DNA of 64,000 nucleotides from Albula goreensis (lineage: Eukaryota; Chordata; Actinopteri; Albuliformes; Albulidae). How positions within the stretch are numbered: position 1 is the stretch's first letter; every line of letters begins with the position of its first letter. The notes below the pieces were generated by a model. The model made no database searches, was not told the origin of the DNA, and saw nothing but the letters and a program-made list of their open reading frames with translations. Made by a program: the position numbers and the translations under genes. Below are positions 11,535 through 24,713 of the stretch, in pieces. The stretch lies in the NCBI GenBank assembly GCA_022829145.1, contig CM040741.1, forward strand, positions 43,942,534 through 44,006,533, written 5' to 3'.

Positions 11535-14500
11535 GTGGGTGCCATTGCATGACTCAGGCTTCTTTTATTAGCCCTCTGCATGCTGGTGGGATTTATAGTA
11601 GATTTAGAATACATTGAATGTTAACTATGTAATTTGCAGGTCTGATATTCAACACACGTGCCACCAGTCATTCAAGCTTTCTCCCTTGTTTTCTGCATTG
11701 AGGCAATATTGCTTCTTCAGTTCAACAAGTGCTGAAGTAATTTAAAGTCTATTTCATCAGAAATGTCTCAGAGACAGCATTGTTAGTAGAGGTAGAGGAC
11801 AGGAAATTACATGTTATTATTTGATTATGCTATCATGTATTTTGTGTCACAGCTATTATCTGAGAAAGAATAGACAGTCTTTAGAGGATTGCAACGAGAG
11901 GTTTTTGCAATTTGGTTGCTTATTGTGAGTGTGAACCAAAAGTGGGATTAAAAACGACACTGTTTCACTCTCAGCTCATGTTTCAGGCTTTTTCATGCTG
12001 CCACAAACAATCACTTTTCCTCTATTCATAAATATGAATAGCTTGTTTTATCAATCACATTAACTGAAATCACATTTTTTTTGGCCATAAAAATATGACC
12101 ATCCAAACCACAATTAAGGCAAAATTGAATCACACATTAAATATTCTGCATATACTCCAAATTAATTAATAGTAACCATGTTAGCCTCCAGGGGATTAGT
12201 TTAACATTTCAAAGCAGGGAATATATAGAATACAGTATGTTTGGGAATATGTTTGTTTGACTGGACTAATCCTACTCCAGGTCACCTCCATCTTCCCACT
12301 TATGGACATCTGACTGAGTCAGGCCTCTGAAAGTAACCATGAAAAGATAATCAGTAGATTGTTCCCTTGGAGATTTTATTCAGTGATGTTTTTGATTTGA
12401 CAGCTAGTATGAAGTTGGAAGAAACCCAGGTCTGAATTATTATCCCAGGCAGAATATATCTTCAATTTTTCCTCAAGATGGCAGGTCATTAGTAGATGGT
12501 TTTCTTGTCATCACTCTGCTGAGGGTGTGAATGTTTGAGGTGTCTTTTGCCACCTCAATCAAATGCTCTGTAATAGCTCGTTGCTAAGACTTTCTGGAAA
12601 GACTTGCTTTCTGCATGTTTCTCTGTGGAACTTTTGATTTGTGTTTTCACTCCTGTTGTGTTTGCAACATGAAAGAACCTTTTTGAAATGATTGCATGCA
12701 GTTGGATGCTTGGAAGAAATAGTTTAAGGTCTGATTGTTACATAGTGACGTGCAAACAATGTTATGTTTGTGACTTTTATCATGAAATTTTCCATTTCAA
12801 TCTGTCAGAATTTTAATGGAAACTGATAATGAGAACACATTGTAAAATATCTTTTGGAAAACAAAAAAATATTACACAGCAGTGTATTTGGTGACAAACA
12901 AAAATACACAGTGCTGTACAATTATAATGTGTATATGTGGTCTTTAGCAAATGCATAATATTCAGAACAGGTTCATTCACAATTCATGTATTCACGATTA
13001 CATTTCAATGAAACTCAAATGATTCTTACATCTACAGCTTGTTTCAAAAGATTATTTTGAGAAGGTGTTGTTATTTTTTTTAACACAAATCTAACCAAAA
13101 CCCAAACTATAGCATAACCTTGCTCCCCTAGTTGTCCCATACATGTATGTGCAATTACAAAAAGCATATGAGTTATTCCATGAGAGTATATTCTTACGTA
13201 ACTCTGTAAACTATGTAAATAAACTGTCATTATGCAGGTGTTGGTGCTTGAGCTGTCAGCTGGACCCAGTGTGTATATTATTAAGTTTATGCCTAAGGAC
13301 CTTTCATTTGCAAAGGAAGGAGAATGTGCAAACATTTAGTGATGTGCATGGTGGTCCCCTTATTAAGATAGTTTATCTAAGCAAAGGAAAAATGCTGAAT
13401 CTCAGATGACCATAAAAAGCGTGGTGTCAGAAAATATAACCTACATTATGTAAAGGCTTATGTAAGTTTCATTTGAAACGACTGACTTAGCAAATGCTAT
13501 CACAGGAATGCAAACCTTAGGCAAAATATTTGAAGTCTTGCATTTATGGTATTTAAGTTAAGAATTTAGTTTTGAATGTGGTATCCATTGCAGAAATCCC
13601 TTTGGGTACATGTTTCAGCTCAGGATGTTAGTTATCTCTTTATTGCATTCAGTCATTATTACAGCCTTAGAAATAATTACCCATTAGCCATTGTTAATGA
13701 GGTCAGCTTGAGTATTTAACCACAGTTTCTGAATTTACTCTTCATTTAATGTTGTTGTTTTTTTCATTTGAAACATCATGACTGAGAGATTGAACAAACA
13801 GGTACAGACACTCATATGAACAATAACTCATAATACTCCTTATGGATTTGACTACTTTTAGGCACCGCAGATTCCATCAGAGGATAATTATGATCTAATT
13901 TACATCATAAAACAAACTATACTTCCCATTACTATACTGGGCAGCAATTATAGTCATTAATCATGAAGTCATAGCTCATCCACAAATGAATATGATTATC
14001 AATAATGAAAATTCAAGAATAGAAGGGTAATGTTTAAAAACTTAGGCCAAAGATAGACATCCTATTTTTCACAATTAGTTGGATAGTCCATTTCTTATTA
14101 TGATAATGGTATAGTATGTACCCAGATTCTTTACTTTATATTCTGCTATATAGACTTTGACAGGTGGTACTGGCTTTGATCCAATCCATTCAGCTCCCCT
14201 ACACAAAGGAAATATGATCGCTTCCAACTTTGCTGCATTTTATTCACTTATCAAGAGAAGAGATTGATATCTTTAACCACTTGTTAAAGTCATAGTCAGA
14301 CCCCATAACGTGTCTTTTTTTTGTCATTCCTTGAAAAATAAACACGCATCTACCTCATCATTAAGCTTAACCTGAAATTTAACCCCAACAATACTACTTC
14401 CTTAAAACAAGCAAGGGACATTTCCTCTACAGTTCACCATAACAATTCATTTTGGCCTTGTAGGTTCTAACAATGTTGTTGATGCAGAAAAGCCTACCAG

Positions 14501-17500
14501 GTAATTATGACTGTTACATCCTATCAGTCAATGGGTCTCTGGGACAAATATATATGAAGACTGAGAAATTTCACAGCAGAAATAGTTTTGCGAATCAACA
14601 TGAAGTTCAGGACTTGAAGCCTGGCAGTGTTTTCTCTACCTTTCTGTTGCAGTCTGCCAAATGTAATATATCAATATCACAGCATGACATAATGGATGTC
14701 AAAAGATGCACTACGCTAAATGAGTAATTTCTGTCTGTGCAAATGTTTCTCTCCCCAATGTCAGATGAATCTGTGGGCTATATTGTGCATTCCAAGTGGA
14801 GAATGTCAATTGAAAGACAGTAAATCAATCAAAGGTGAACCCTCTCTCAAAAGCATTTCTGTGAGGAGAAGAATAAAATTTGTGCATTATTTATCCTGTT
14901 TTTGTTTTTATTGTAATCCATGTTATTTCCTGGCAGTGACAATTTTTATAAATCTATTTGTGCTAACGGAGCATGGCATTTTCAGTTTGCATCAAATTGA
15001 CAGGAAGAAAACAATGAATGAATAATGAATAGTGCTAAATATCACTCATCCAGTCGACCGATAAAAACAACACAATGTAACAGTTAATACCCCTCTTTAA
15101 ACCACACCAGTATCTTGCATATAGCTAGGATGTGTTGAGCTAACGTGGGAAGACAGGGGCCCTGCGGAAACAGTCCAACCCCTCCCCCCCATCCCCACCG
15201 ACCCACCCAGGAGATGATCCCCCAAATAGGGGGCTTTGGGTAGAATTAGGGGTGACATCATCGAGACTGGCCTGCTTAGACGTGGCCCCTGGAGTCAGCA
15301 CTTTGCAGGCACTCCGATCAGATTCCCTGCAATCCCTCTCACTGACACAAGCTATTGAACACAGAGCACTCAGTGTCAGGTAGTTCTTTGGATGGCAGCT
15401 TTGTCAGAGAAAACAACGGAGATGAGGGGCGGCAAGGCAGAGAAGAGCACTCTCCGGGCAAACACAAAAGCCATGGTTATCTGTGTCATCGGAAATCGAG
15501 CGACCCCACCCAGACAGACGAAAGCAAGGGACTATCAAAATAGCCACGGTCACTCAGCTGTCTTCCACTCAAATATATGTCCGTCACTTCATAAGTTTAT
15601 GGTATTTTATTGGTGTTGGCACTGACAATACAGTCCTTAGCTAATGTGGGTTCAACACTTTAGCTATGGACAGATATGGAAATTAACAGCTGTATACAAT
15701 TTATTACTCTATCTTCTGGAACATGAATAAACAAATATACTTTTCCACTGGACACGCTGTTTAGGTGACATACTGACCAGTAGTTTCCTGATAAGGTTTG
15801 CACCTGCAGTTTCCCAGCTTCATCTTCTCTGTTACCTTTTTCAGCACTAGCATTATGTGTTTTAAATGAGTATTTTGAGTCAGGAACACATTCCACCTCA
15901 ATCAAAGAATGAATGTTTGAAACAAAAAAAAAGAAATTTGGCATTGCTTCCCGTAGAAGAAATAGGAAGTTGTATATTTTGGAACTGACTGTATTTTCGT
16001 AGCGTGTGTCCGGAAACACTGCTGGGGTTTTCAAAGCCTCCATTCACTTTAAAGCTCTGGCGCAAGCACATGCCAGCAATGCTCTTTGGCTAGGAATTTG
16101 AGCTTAACTGATGTTGAGTGCAGCACAACAGGTGTATTGGCGGGATTACGTTGTGAGCTGCACACAGGAGGAGATTACACCTGGACGGACACTGGCAGGA
16201 GCCAGCCTCAGTCTGAGTGACAGTTCAGAGCCATGAGAAGGACTTCACTGCACCACCGGCAAAAAGACCATGGCAAGAACACAGAAAGAGAAAGATAAGC
16301 ATGGCAACAATGCACCAGACATTGTGACTTTGTGGTCCTTTCCACAAAGCAAAATGCATTGTTTCTTCCCTATAAAATCATTGTTTATTTGATATATTTT
16401 CTGATGCTTATTGCATCCAGTATATTGAGTCAGAGCTAGGTGAAAGGGTAATTTTCACCTGCAGCGCCTGGGTTTGAACAGTAGTATGAAAGTGTTTTAA
16501 AGGATAACTAACAATGTATGTAATGTCTATAGATTTCTTGTGCACACACATCCTGCTGTACAGAAAAGAAAAGGAAGACTGAAATATCAACATTAAACTT
16601 AACATGAAGACTGTAGTGAAACTACAGTGAAATCCAAATGCACAGCGCGTAGCAGACTTTTAACATCTTAATCCCATCACTTCAAACAAAAAGGAATATT
16701 CCACAGAGATTCAAATACTTTCAACATTATCTGGAATTTCACATCCCCACTCAACATTTCAATCAACTTCTGCAGAACAGAAACAATATATACATTTTTT
16801 CAATAGCATACATCTCATTTCTTTTTGTGATTGAGACACAAGATTGTACACTTCAGTAAAGAGGAAATTCGCTCTGCAGTAGCCCTTAGTTGCCACAACC
16901 CACAAGTTGAAGCCTATGGCCAAATCATATTTTCCTGAAATTTAATTTGTCTTATGGATAGGAGCCAAATAGCTGGGGGATTTATTATTTGGCTTACAGA
17001 TTGTGTTCAATTACCTGTGTGGCACAACCCTTGCGATTTACAGTGACAGTGCACATTTCTCCTGTGATCTGTCATCGTACAGTGTCACCGGCTGCTGTAC
17101 AGCTTGGGACCGCTTCATATTGCTTGCCATTCTGCGGCCGCTGTTCGTTAAATGACTTCCACTAAGTTTCAATCACTGAAACACAAGGCCAAAAATTAAA
17201 CCTGCAGAATTTATTGACGTGTTTAGTGCTAGGACACACATGAAATGTTCTTTGAGCTCATACCTGATACAGATTTCAGATTTATTCATCTAAAGAGCAT
17301 ATGTAATGGTCAGCTAATATACCCATTTAAACAACAAATACATTGTGATACCTATGAAGAAAGCTTGACAGCATGTGTCCCTCTGAGAGGGGTAGGGGGC
17401 TTCCTGTCCTGGAGTGCCATTTCTGCTTGAGCTTCTGATTTAAAATTACCTTTTCTTTCCTGAGTTCTGAACAATTTTCCTAACAGTAATGGGCAAATGC

Positions 17501-20500
17501 TGATGAAAGAGAGACACGGGAAAGAACCAGTCTGTTGAAATCCTGAGAGAAATGAGCCTCAGTATTTGTATTTCATCATTATTGAACGGCTTATATGTAT
17601 GAAATGGTATTTTAAACCTCATTGCTACAGCATCATGATATATAGTCAGTTTACATTTGGAAAATTAACAAACACGTTCCTTTATCCATGTGCATGTCTG
17701 ACTTTTACTTCCAGTAAAGCAGTACCTGCTGTGTCAGGAAATTGTTCATATTATTTATAATGGAAAACATTGTGAGTCTGGAACATTTTTTGAAGATGGA
17801 AACTGTTCTGGTATTGAACGGAATGGTTTATGAGTTCACAAACAATTAGCTTAGAGATGGGGCTGTTTTATGCTATATTAAACAAATTATATATTTATTT
17901 ATGGGTAGGCGTGCCACAGGAAGGGCTTGCAGTACACATAGGTTAATATCTTAGTGTGGTGGATGGGGTTGCACTTCAGTCATTACAATACTGAAACAAC
18001 TAATGCCCCAGACAGTGCTGCAGAGATTAAAGTATTTATGCACTGTTTCATTAAAGTCATTGTTAAATCTGCAAAATGCAATGTGTAAGTGATTTAGTGT
18101 CATTATATAAAAATACAGTGATAGGACACTATCAATGAAGTTCTCTTCGATGCTCTTTAAGTCCGACATTTTAATTCTTCCCAAGTGTCTGTAAAGACAG
18201 TTACTTTAAGAAGTAACATTCTTCAGCCAGCCTTGGTAGGATATGTTGTTCCCACTGCTGTAGTGTGAAGTTTTATTAGAATTGCAATATTGCTTCAGTT
18301 AAACTTAAAAACCACTGTAATGGTACAGTTTATGAATGAATTGTTACAGGTTGTTCTATCTTATTTGTAAGGAGATTGATAAGAGGCTGTATAGTTGGTA
18401 TGTTGACCAACAGACCATTCCACCAATCACAGCTGTGGTTTCCATCATTTTTTGCCTTATGCAAGACAGCTTTCCCATCAATATCAGTGCTAAAAGTCCT
18501 ATAGGTGGCAGGATGGCCCCAAATTCAAGTTACTGTACATACTGTTCTATACATCAGAACCCACAGAACCAATGAGTTTGGTGGTTTACTGAAAATAAAT
18601 AACATATAACAGATGCCTAAAATGGACATGTGTTAATTATTCCATGATGCCTTACCCTATTCAGACAGGCATCTATGTTGTCAAGTAAGATTCCCAAAAA
18701 TAAAAAAATAATAAAATAAAACCTATTTGCTTCTAAATCTATATGCATTTTAAATCCTTAAGTTCGAGGTCTTTAGTTTGGTGGAGAATTTTGTGGGATT
18801 TAAATCAAATGAAGCAACTGCAATTCAATTGCATCTACCTCTTGTAACTTAATAAAAGGCAGCTCATACTTCATATTACAATTGAAAGATTGTAGCATTA
18901 GATGCATGTATGAGATTATAGATCAGTCCAACCTGTTTTGAAAAGTGCCACTACTCAATTTCAGGCCTTTTAATTGCACTTAGTTTCTCCGTTCTAGTCC
19001 TTTGATTCAATGTCAGCCAATATCAGTGGCCATAGGCAAAGCAATATTGTGGCACCTCCATTGCTCAATATCTCATTGCAGAATGCAAATGATTTTTATC
19101 TTCAAGTAATTGGACAATAATATTAGGGGAGATTATGCATGTTAATGTACTATGACAAGAATGTTACTGAGATGACAGGGCATTCATACTGTTGAGCGGT
19201 CATAAGTGAGAGAGCTGTACAAGTTTTTAATCCGTTTGTCCTTGAATGGACCCTCTGAAGCCCCTCTAGGCTGGAAATCCACAAATGTCCCCAAGAACTC
19301 AAGGACAAACAAGATATCAATCTCTTACTTTAAAATGTGAAAGGTCACCATGGTGAAAAACATTTATTCAATATCATCGAATTCCAAATCCCTGAATGCA
19401 CAGTAGGATTCATGGATATCATCTTGAAATATTTCTGGAAGTCTGGATAAATAGCAATTTATGAATGCCATAATGTTTTGTTGCGCTCAGAACGCTTTTT
19501 GAACTGATATTCCATGGCACCATCTCTCAAGGCTCTCTTTTCCTGGTTATGACAGAGCAAAGATCATAAAGCCACTTTCAATAATCCTCCCTCATGGTGT
19601 AGTAAATTGGGTCTAATCATGTTGGAATGAAGGAGTTAATTAAGTAAATGTAGATGGATGTGTTCTATACACCAATATGTTCTATCCTTGGAGCACCTAA
19701 ACCTAAGGGTACATTTGATCAAGATACCCATAACATCACATTCTTGGTTACCTGAACTGTGTGTAATGTCTTTGATATGGTTATGTTGTTTCACCTATAA
19801 AATGATACAGCTGATTAGAGCAGTAATTTGACTTATTGTGCCAAATTCATTATGATATAACTCTCATAATTTACTTTTACTGTGTTGAAAAGTGACTACA
19901 GACAAAGACACATAGTGGACTTAAAATTAATTATAGCCAATCAAATCATACTCCAAAAGGAAGGGCCTTGTCTATAGAATCTTGCATCGCTAGATCCCAC
20001 AAATGAAAAGTTTGTGGTTTGAAATTAATTTATCTCATTGTGATAGAAGTGATAAAAGATGGCTACGTTGAGCATGTTACAAGTGCATGCTGTCTGGTGA
20101 TGTTTACATTTTTTTCCTGTATTTATTTACTGAATGTTTTGCGGTAGTGTCTTTGTAATATGCACCCATATTTTGTGCTTCTGTGACATTGTTTTTCAGG
20201 GTAGAGTGATATCATTCCAGACACTTGAACAGAAATGCTCCATTACTTTGCTGAGAGCAGTGTGGTAAATTGCAGCAAAAAATGTGAGAAATTGATGATC
20301 AGCAATCGCTAATTCTCCACCACTGCCTGGGAGACTGGATTCAGCATGCCGCAATCTCCACATGATTGAAGCCAGCCTCCCCCTGCCAAAAGTGTAAATG
20401 TGTTCCACTTACATAATTACATATTCACAGGGCATGGACAAAAAAAATGAACTATTTATCCTTGAAAAGGATAGTTGGTTTGGTTGGACTCCTAAATTTC

Positions 20501-23500
20501 CCATTAAGCATTCATTTACAAAACTAGTTTCATTTTCATTTTTCACCAGGAAAACAATTGAGCCAACTTTGTATTGGAAAGAACATTTCCTTCCCACAAA
20601 GTGAAAAGTTACTTGGGGACACAACAATTGGATCTGTTCCCACCGTATACAGAGGATGGTAAAATGTGAATTCCCTCAGTTCCCTCTGTTCCAAATGATA
20701 AGAGTTTGTCCCTGTCTGTTCTGCTCGGCTCCCAGATATTAATGTCATTCTTTTATGAATGGTCAAAGCATGCATTTAGGTAGCAGGGAAAAATCTTTTT
20801 TTTTCTCCCATATGATTATATGAGAAGCTATGTCTGAGCCTGGCCAACTCAAAGGTTGGAGGTTATCTCGCTACCGAGGGTGTGATGAAACTCGACAAGA
20901 ATGCTTCCTGGCACCCCAATCCATCTGTGTAATGCTAAGAGCTTTCCAGAGTGGCACTGGGTACCACATTTAAACTTATTGGTATAATTTGTCTTGGAAA
21001 TTGGACCCAAAGCCTTCGCAGAACCTATTCATTCATTATTACCGCATCCTGTTCTATTGTTAATAAAAAAAAGCAAAGACATAAATATCCTCAGTTTTTC
21101 AGACTTGGACTCGCTCTCGAACATTATGAGTACACCTTGAGGATTACGGTGATTGACAGTTGATGAATGTTGTGGACTGAATGAAAGCCCCAGAGATCCA
21201 GCTGTAGCGTTCAGCTTTTCAATTTCAGTCACGTTGCACCATAACTCCAAGGCAGAACCCGATCTGTGTGCTGGCTCATAACTTTCTCAGAGAATAGCTG
21301 ATCTGCATTAGTCTAATTTTGTTCTGCGCCCTCCAGTAGAAAGCGGAGTTTTTGCTTAGCAGTCGCTGGGGATGATGCAGTTTGGCGCTGCGCATTTTTG
21401 CAGTTCAAAGTCCTTCACCCAGGGCTGAGCTGCGCAACTGAGAGTTTCCCCTTTGATTTCGCAACTGAGATCACCTCTCCAGGCATGGGTTACAGCCTCA
21501 CACCTCTTTCAACTTAAAAGCTATATTTACTTAACAAGTGTCTTCTAAGGTTTGCTTTTCGCAATTAAATTTGGAGCTTAAGTCAAAATAATGGTACACA
21601 AATTTGATAGATGTGTAGCATAATGATTAGAAGAAGATATCATTTTTCTGGCTTGAATGCTTAATGTAGCACCGCACAGTACATTTAAGCAACTTGATAG
21701 GTCAAATAATCTTCGTATTAACATTATAACAACTTATAATCAAGTTGTAAGTATATAATATATAAATATACAAGTGTACATACATACTGTATAGAGTATA
21801 AGTAGGTAACATTTTCTAAGTGTGAAGTAATGTAGAATTCTTCAGTAAAAATGTGTCACACTTGTGAGGTTGTGAGGTGTCAGGGGTGCAGAGGCATGTT
21901 ATGGTGAGCATGAAACTAATAATGCTAAAAATATGACAGCCACACAACATTCCACATTCAATAATTCATCAGAGAACTAAAAAAAAATATGAGAACGCAA
22001 AGCCCCTTGATACTGATCTTGAACGCTCTAATCCTTGACACTCTGATTGTTCCATGATAAATATTCCCTCTTGAAGGCTTGCACCACCCACTTTGAATTT
22101 CCCTCATGTAACAACATTTACATAGATTAATTTGACCACATTCCTAAAATCATTAAACTGTTGTGTTTCCTTTAGTAGTCATGCAATTCCCAAAAGTCCT
22201 CTTCATGGACAACAATGTTGATATTTATAATACCTCAAATTATTTTTCTCATGATAAACCACTTTTGGAGACTACAAATAGTAAAACAAACATAACATTA
22301 ATAGCACATTGATATTACATGATGAAAAATGTTTATATTCTAGTTTTGGGTCTGGCAGTTTTGTAAACAGTCTGTAAACAGTCTTCTCCCATTCTTAATG
22401 TAATACATTCTCATCGTGTTTGAGAGCATCTCCAGGACACATTGTCTTGAGAGAAGGTAATGAGATCTGCTGATGCCCTCTGCTTCAGGACAGTTGGGAA
22501 TTGTGGAAAGATTAAATTTACCTCATAGATGCTGACAGATGCCACAGCACCAGAGACTAAGACAGCATATTCTGCATCAGTGATGAAGCCCTTGTCTGCT
22601 GAAAGATATGTCTACCATGCTTATTAGAAATGAATGAAGAAAGAACTCGGGGCATTTGAAATTATGCATAAACATAGCACTACCTAAAGCAGCATGGTAT
22701 GAAATGCAAGCATATCTCTTTGAGATGATAAAAAACTATTCATGGTAACTGTCCTAAGTGAACAATATATGAACAATACATTAATGAGTCATCAAGACCT
22801 TTAAAGTTTCTTGGCTGAAATTATGCCCAAAAAATATACACTCTGTTATAAGCAAACAAAATGCTGATCGAAGTCTCAGAGTGCAGTTGAGTGCGTATTG
22901 TTTTTTGTCGTTGCCCTGTCTGGTGATACAGTGCTTCCAGTTGTTCTCTGTGGGTATAATGATTCTCCCAAATGGAACTATGGACCCCGAAGGAAGAGTA
23001 GGACAAAGAAGCATGCATGATCTTTGACCTGGCCTTTGGTTTTTCTTCTGCTTCAACTAGTATTGAATGGCATCGTGACTCCTTCATATCTGAGGTAAGC
23101 ACTATTGCACAATGGCCATTGGGAGGGCTGTTTGGAGCGAAAGCTCAGTGGTTCAGATATGCAGCAGTATCTGTTGACATGTGTCTACTCACCGATTGTC
23201 CTTCTGATAAACCTGAGCCTTTTCACTGACCCTCTCTCAGTGGGAGGCACTGAAAAGAAATACCTTGGAGATACACAGCAAGGAATGCACCATTTCTTTG
23301 GTCTTGTTAAACATTAAAGAAAAGTATAAATCTGAAACAACTGGCTTTCAGAGCTGATTCTCAAACATGAGCTGATCACCAGCCTTTTCTCTTGAATAGA
23401 CCTTAATTTTTAGATGTAGCTTTTGGAATATATTTTGATAAAGACTAGTATCATCAAAACTCAAGTGATAATGTTGAAATGGAGAAATCCTATTTCAGCT

Positions 23501-24419
23501 TTAGGCTCAAAATCCTTTCAGTGTCATTTGAGGATATTTCATTATGTTTTCCAACTCAAATGTTTGTTGTATGGAAGAGCAATTTCAATTAATTTATTAA
23601 ATGCACAGAAAGTTGGGGTGCCAGGTGAACAATTTAGGGCTGCTTTACATTTAAAATAATATATCTGAAGGAATATATTATCAGAAATATAATGACTTTT
23701 GATTAAAACTAGATAGAAATCATATACATGGAAGACATTTTTCATCACAAAAATACAGCAAGTAAATTGACCAAACTCCTGTTTTCATATTTAGGCAACT
23801 GTATGGGGTCAATAACTATATAATTGACAACACCATTAAAGCATTATATCTAATAATGCTTATGTTTATATTTCTTCCAGTCACTAAATTCAACGAACAC
23901 AGTAATGAAAACATTACCGTGGCAAAGTGCTGATCTAGACTTCCTCTCTGTTGAAAGTCCCTCTGTCAGTGTGCTGTCATAAGGTTGCTCGAGCAGAAGT
24001 AACTGCATAACAATGTTCTCACATTCGCAGGCAAAATCTTTTAGTCAGCAGGGCCATCCGATGTCTTCGCCTCACTTCATTAGTCCAGTCGCACTGTGCT
24101 CTTTCTTATTTTCCTCATGGCTCACTTCCTGTCTGAGAAATGCTGTAGTCAGAAGCGATGGCCATTGCTAACATGCTCTCACTTGCTCACTCCTGTGGAT
24201 AATATTGGAAATAAGCGAGAAATGTGAAATCGAATGATGAAACAGGGAGAGGAGACCGGACTTGTTGCTCTGGCTCCAAATCAACAGTCGAAAGAGAAAC
24301 GATACTCCATATTAGTATAGAGTATTTGCGGATGCCTGTTTAAACAATGCATTTGCATATGTCTCAGTAATTCAGCATAGCCTGTGTTGGGTCAAATCTC
24401 TCCACTTCAAAGTCAGCTC
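11535..24419. other. Non-coding stretch without recognised genes
   Basis: AT-rich sequence with no exon I can support on either strand. A GC-richer patch at 15130-15530 has several CpGs and could be regulatory. Another patch around 21320-21490 is somewhat richer in CpG. The open frames are short and unrecognised. Conserved non-coding elements may be present but cannot be identified from one genome. Confidence 0.5.
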
Positions 24420-24713
24420 GGGGCTGTGTGATCTCTCCATTGTTCACTCTGTGGAATTAGGGAAGAGTGGGTGTCACCCTTCTCCTCCTCTCTCCGCTCC
24501 GCTCAGTCAGACTGGGCCATGCCAGTACGAGCTGAAGCTCCAGGCCCATTGTCTCCAGGAGCTCCCGGCAAACAGAAAGCTGTATCCAGCTCCGAAGGGC
24601 TTCCTATCTAGGACTAGTATAGGAGCGAATGACCTGGAATATGGAGGTAGTACCACAGGTTCCTCTTGACAAGCCTCCATATGGATTAGTGGACTTCCAG
24701 CCCTCTTACAAAG
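24420..24713 (+). promoter_or_regulatory. GC-richer island ending in a candidate first coding exon
   Basis: The island contains an ATG at 24629 and a second in-frame ATG at 24641 with a good context (A at -3, G at +4). From 24641 it reads MEVVPQVPLDKPPYG and then nine further codons to a donor AAAG|GTAAAA, with the intron starting at 24714. The donor is phase 1 and so could join in frame to arhgap24 exons at 37021 or 43882. I do not recognise the peptide from a known isoform. It is a plausible alternative first exon, but a chance open frame next to a GT is not excluded. Confidence 0.35.

Noticed and set aside
16232-16297. ATG in GC-richer context reading MRRTSLHHRQKDHGKN as a first exon
   Set aside because: The frame stops after 21 codons and has no good GT donor before the stop.
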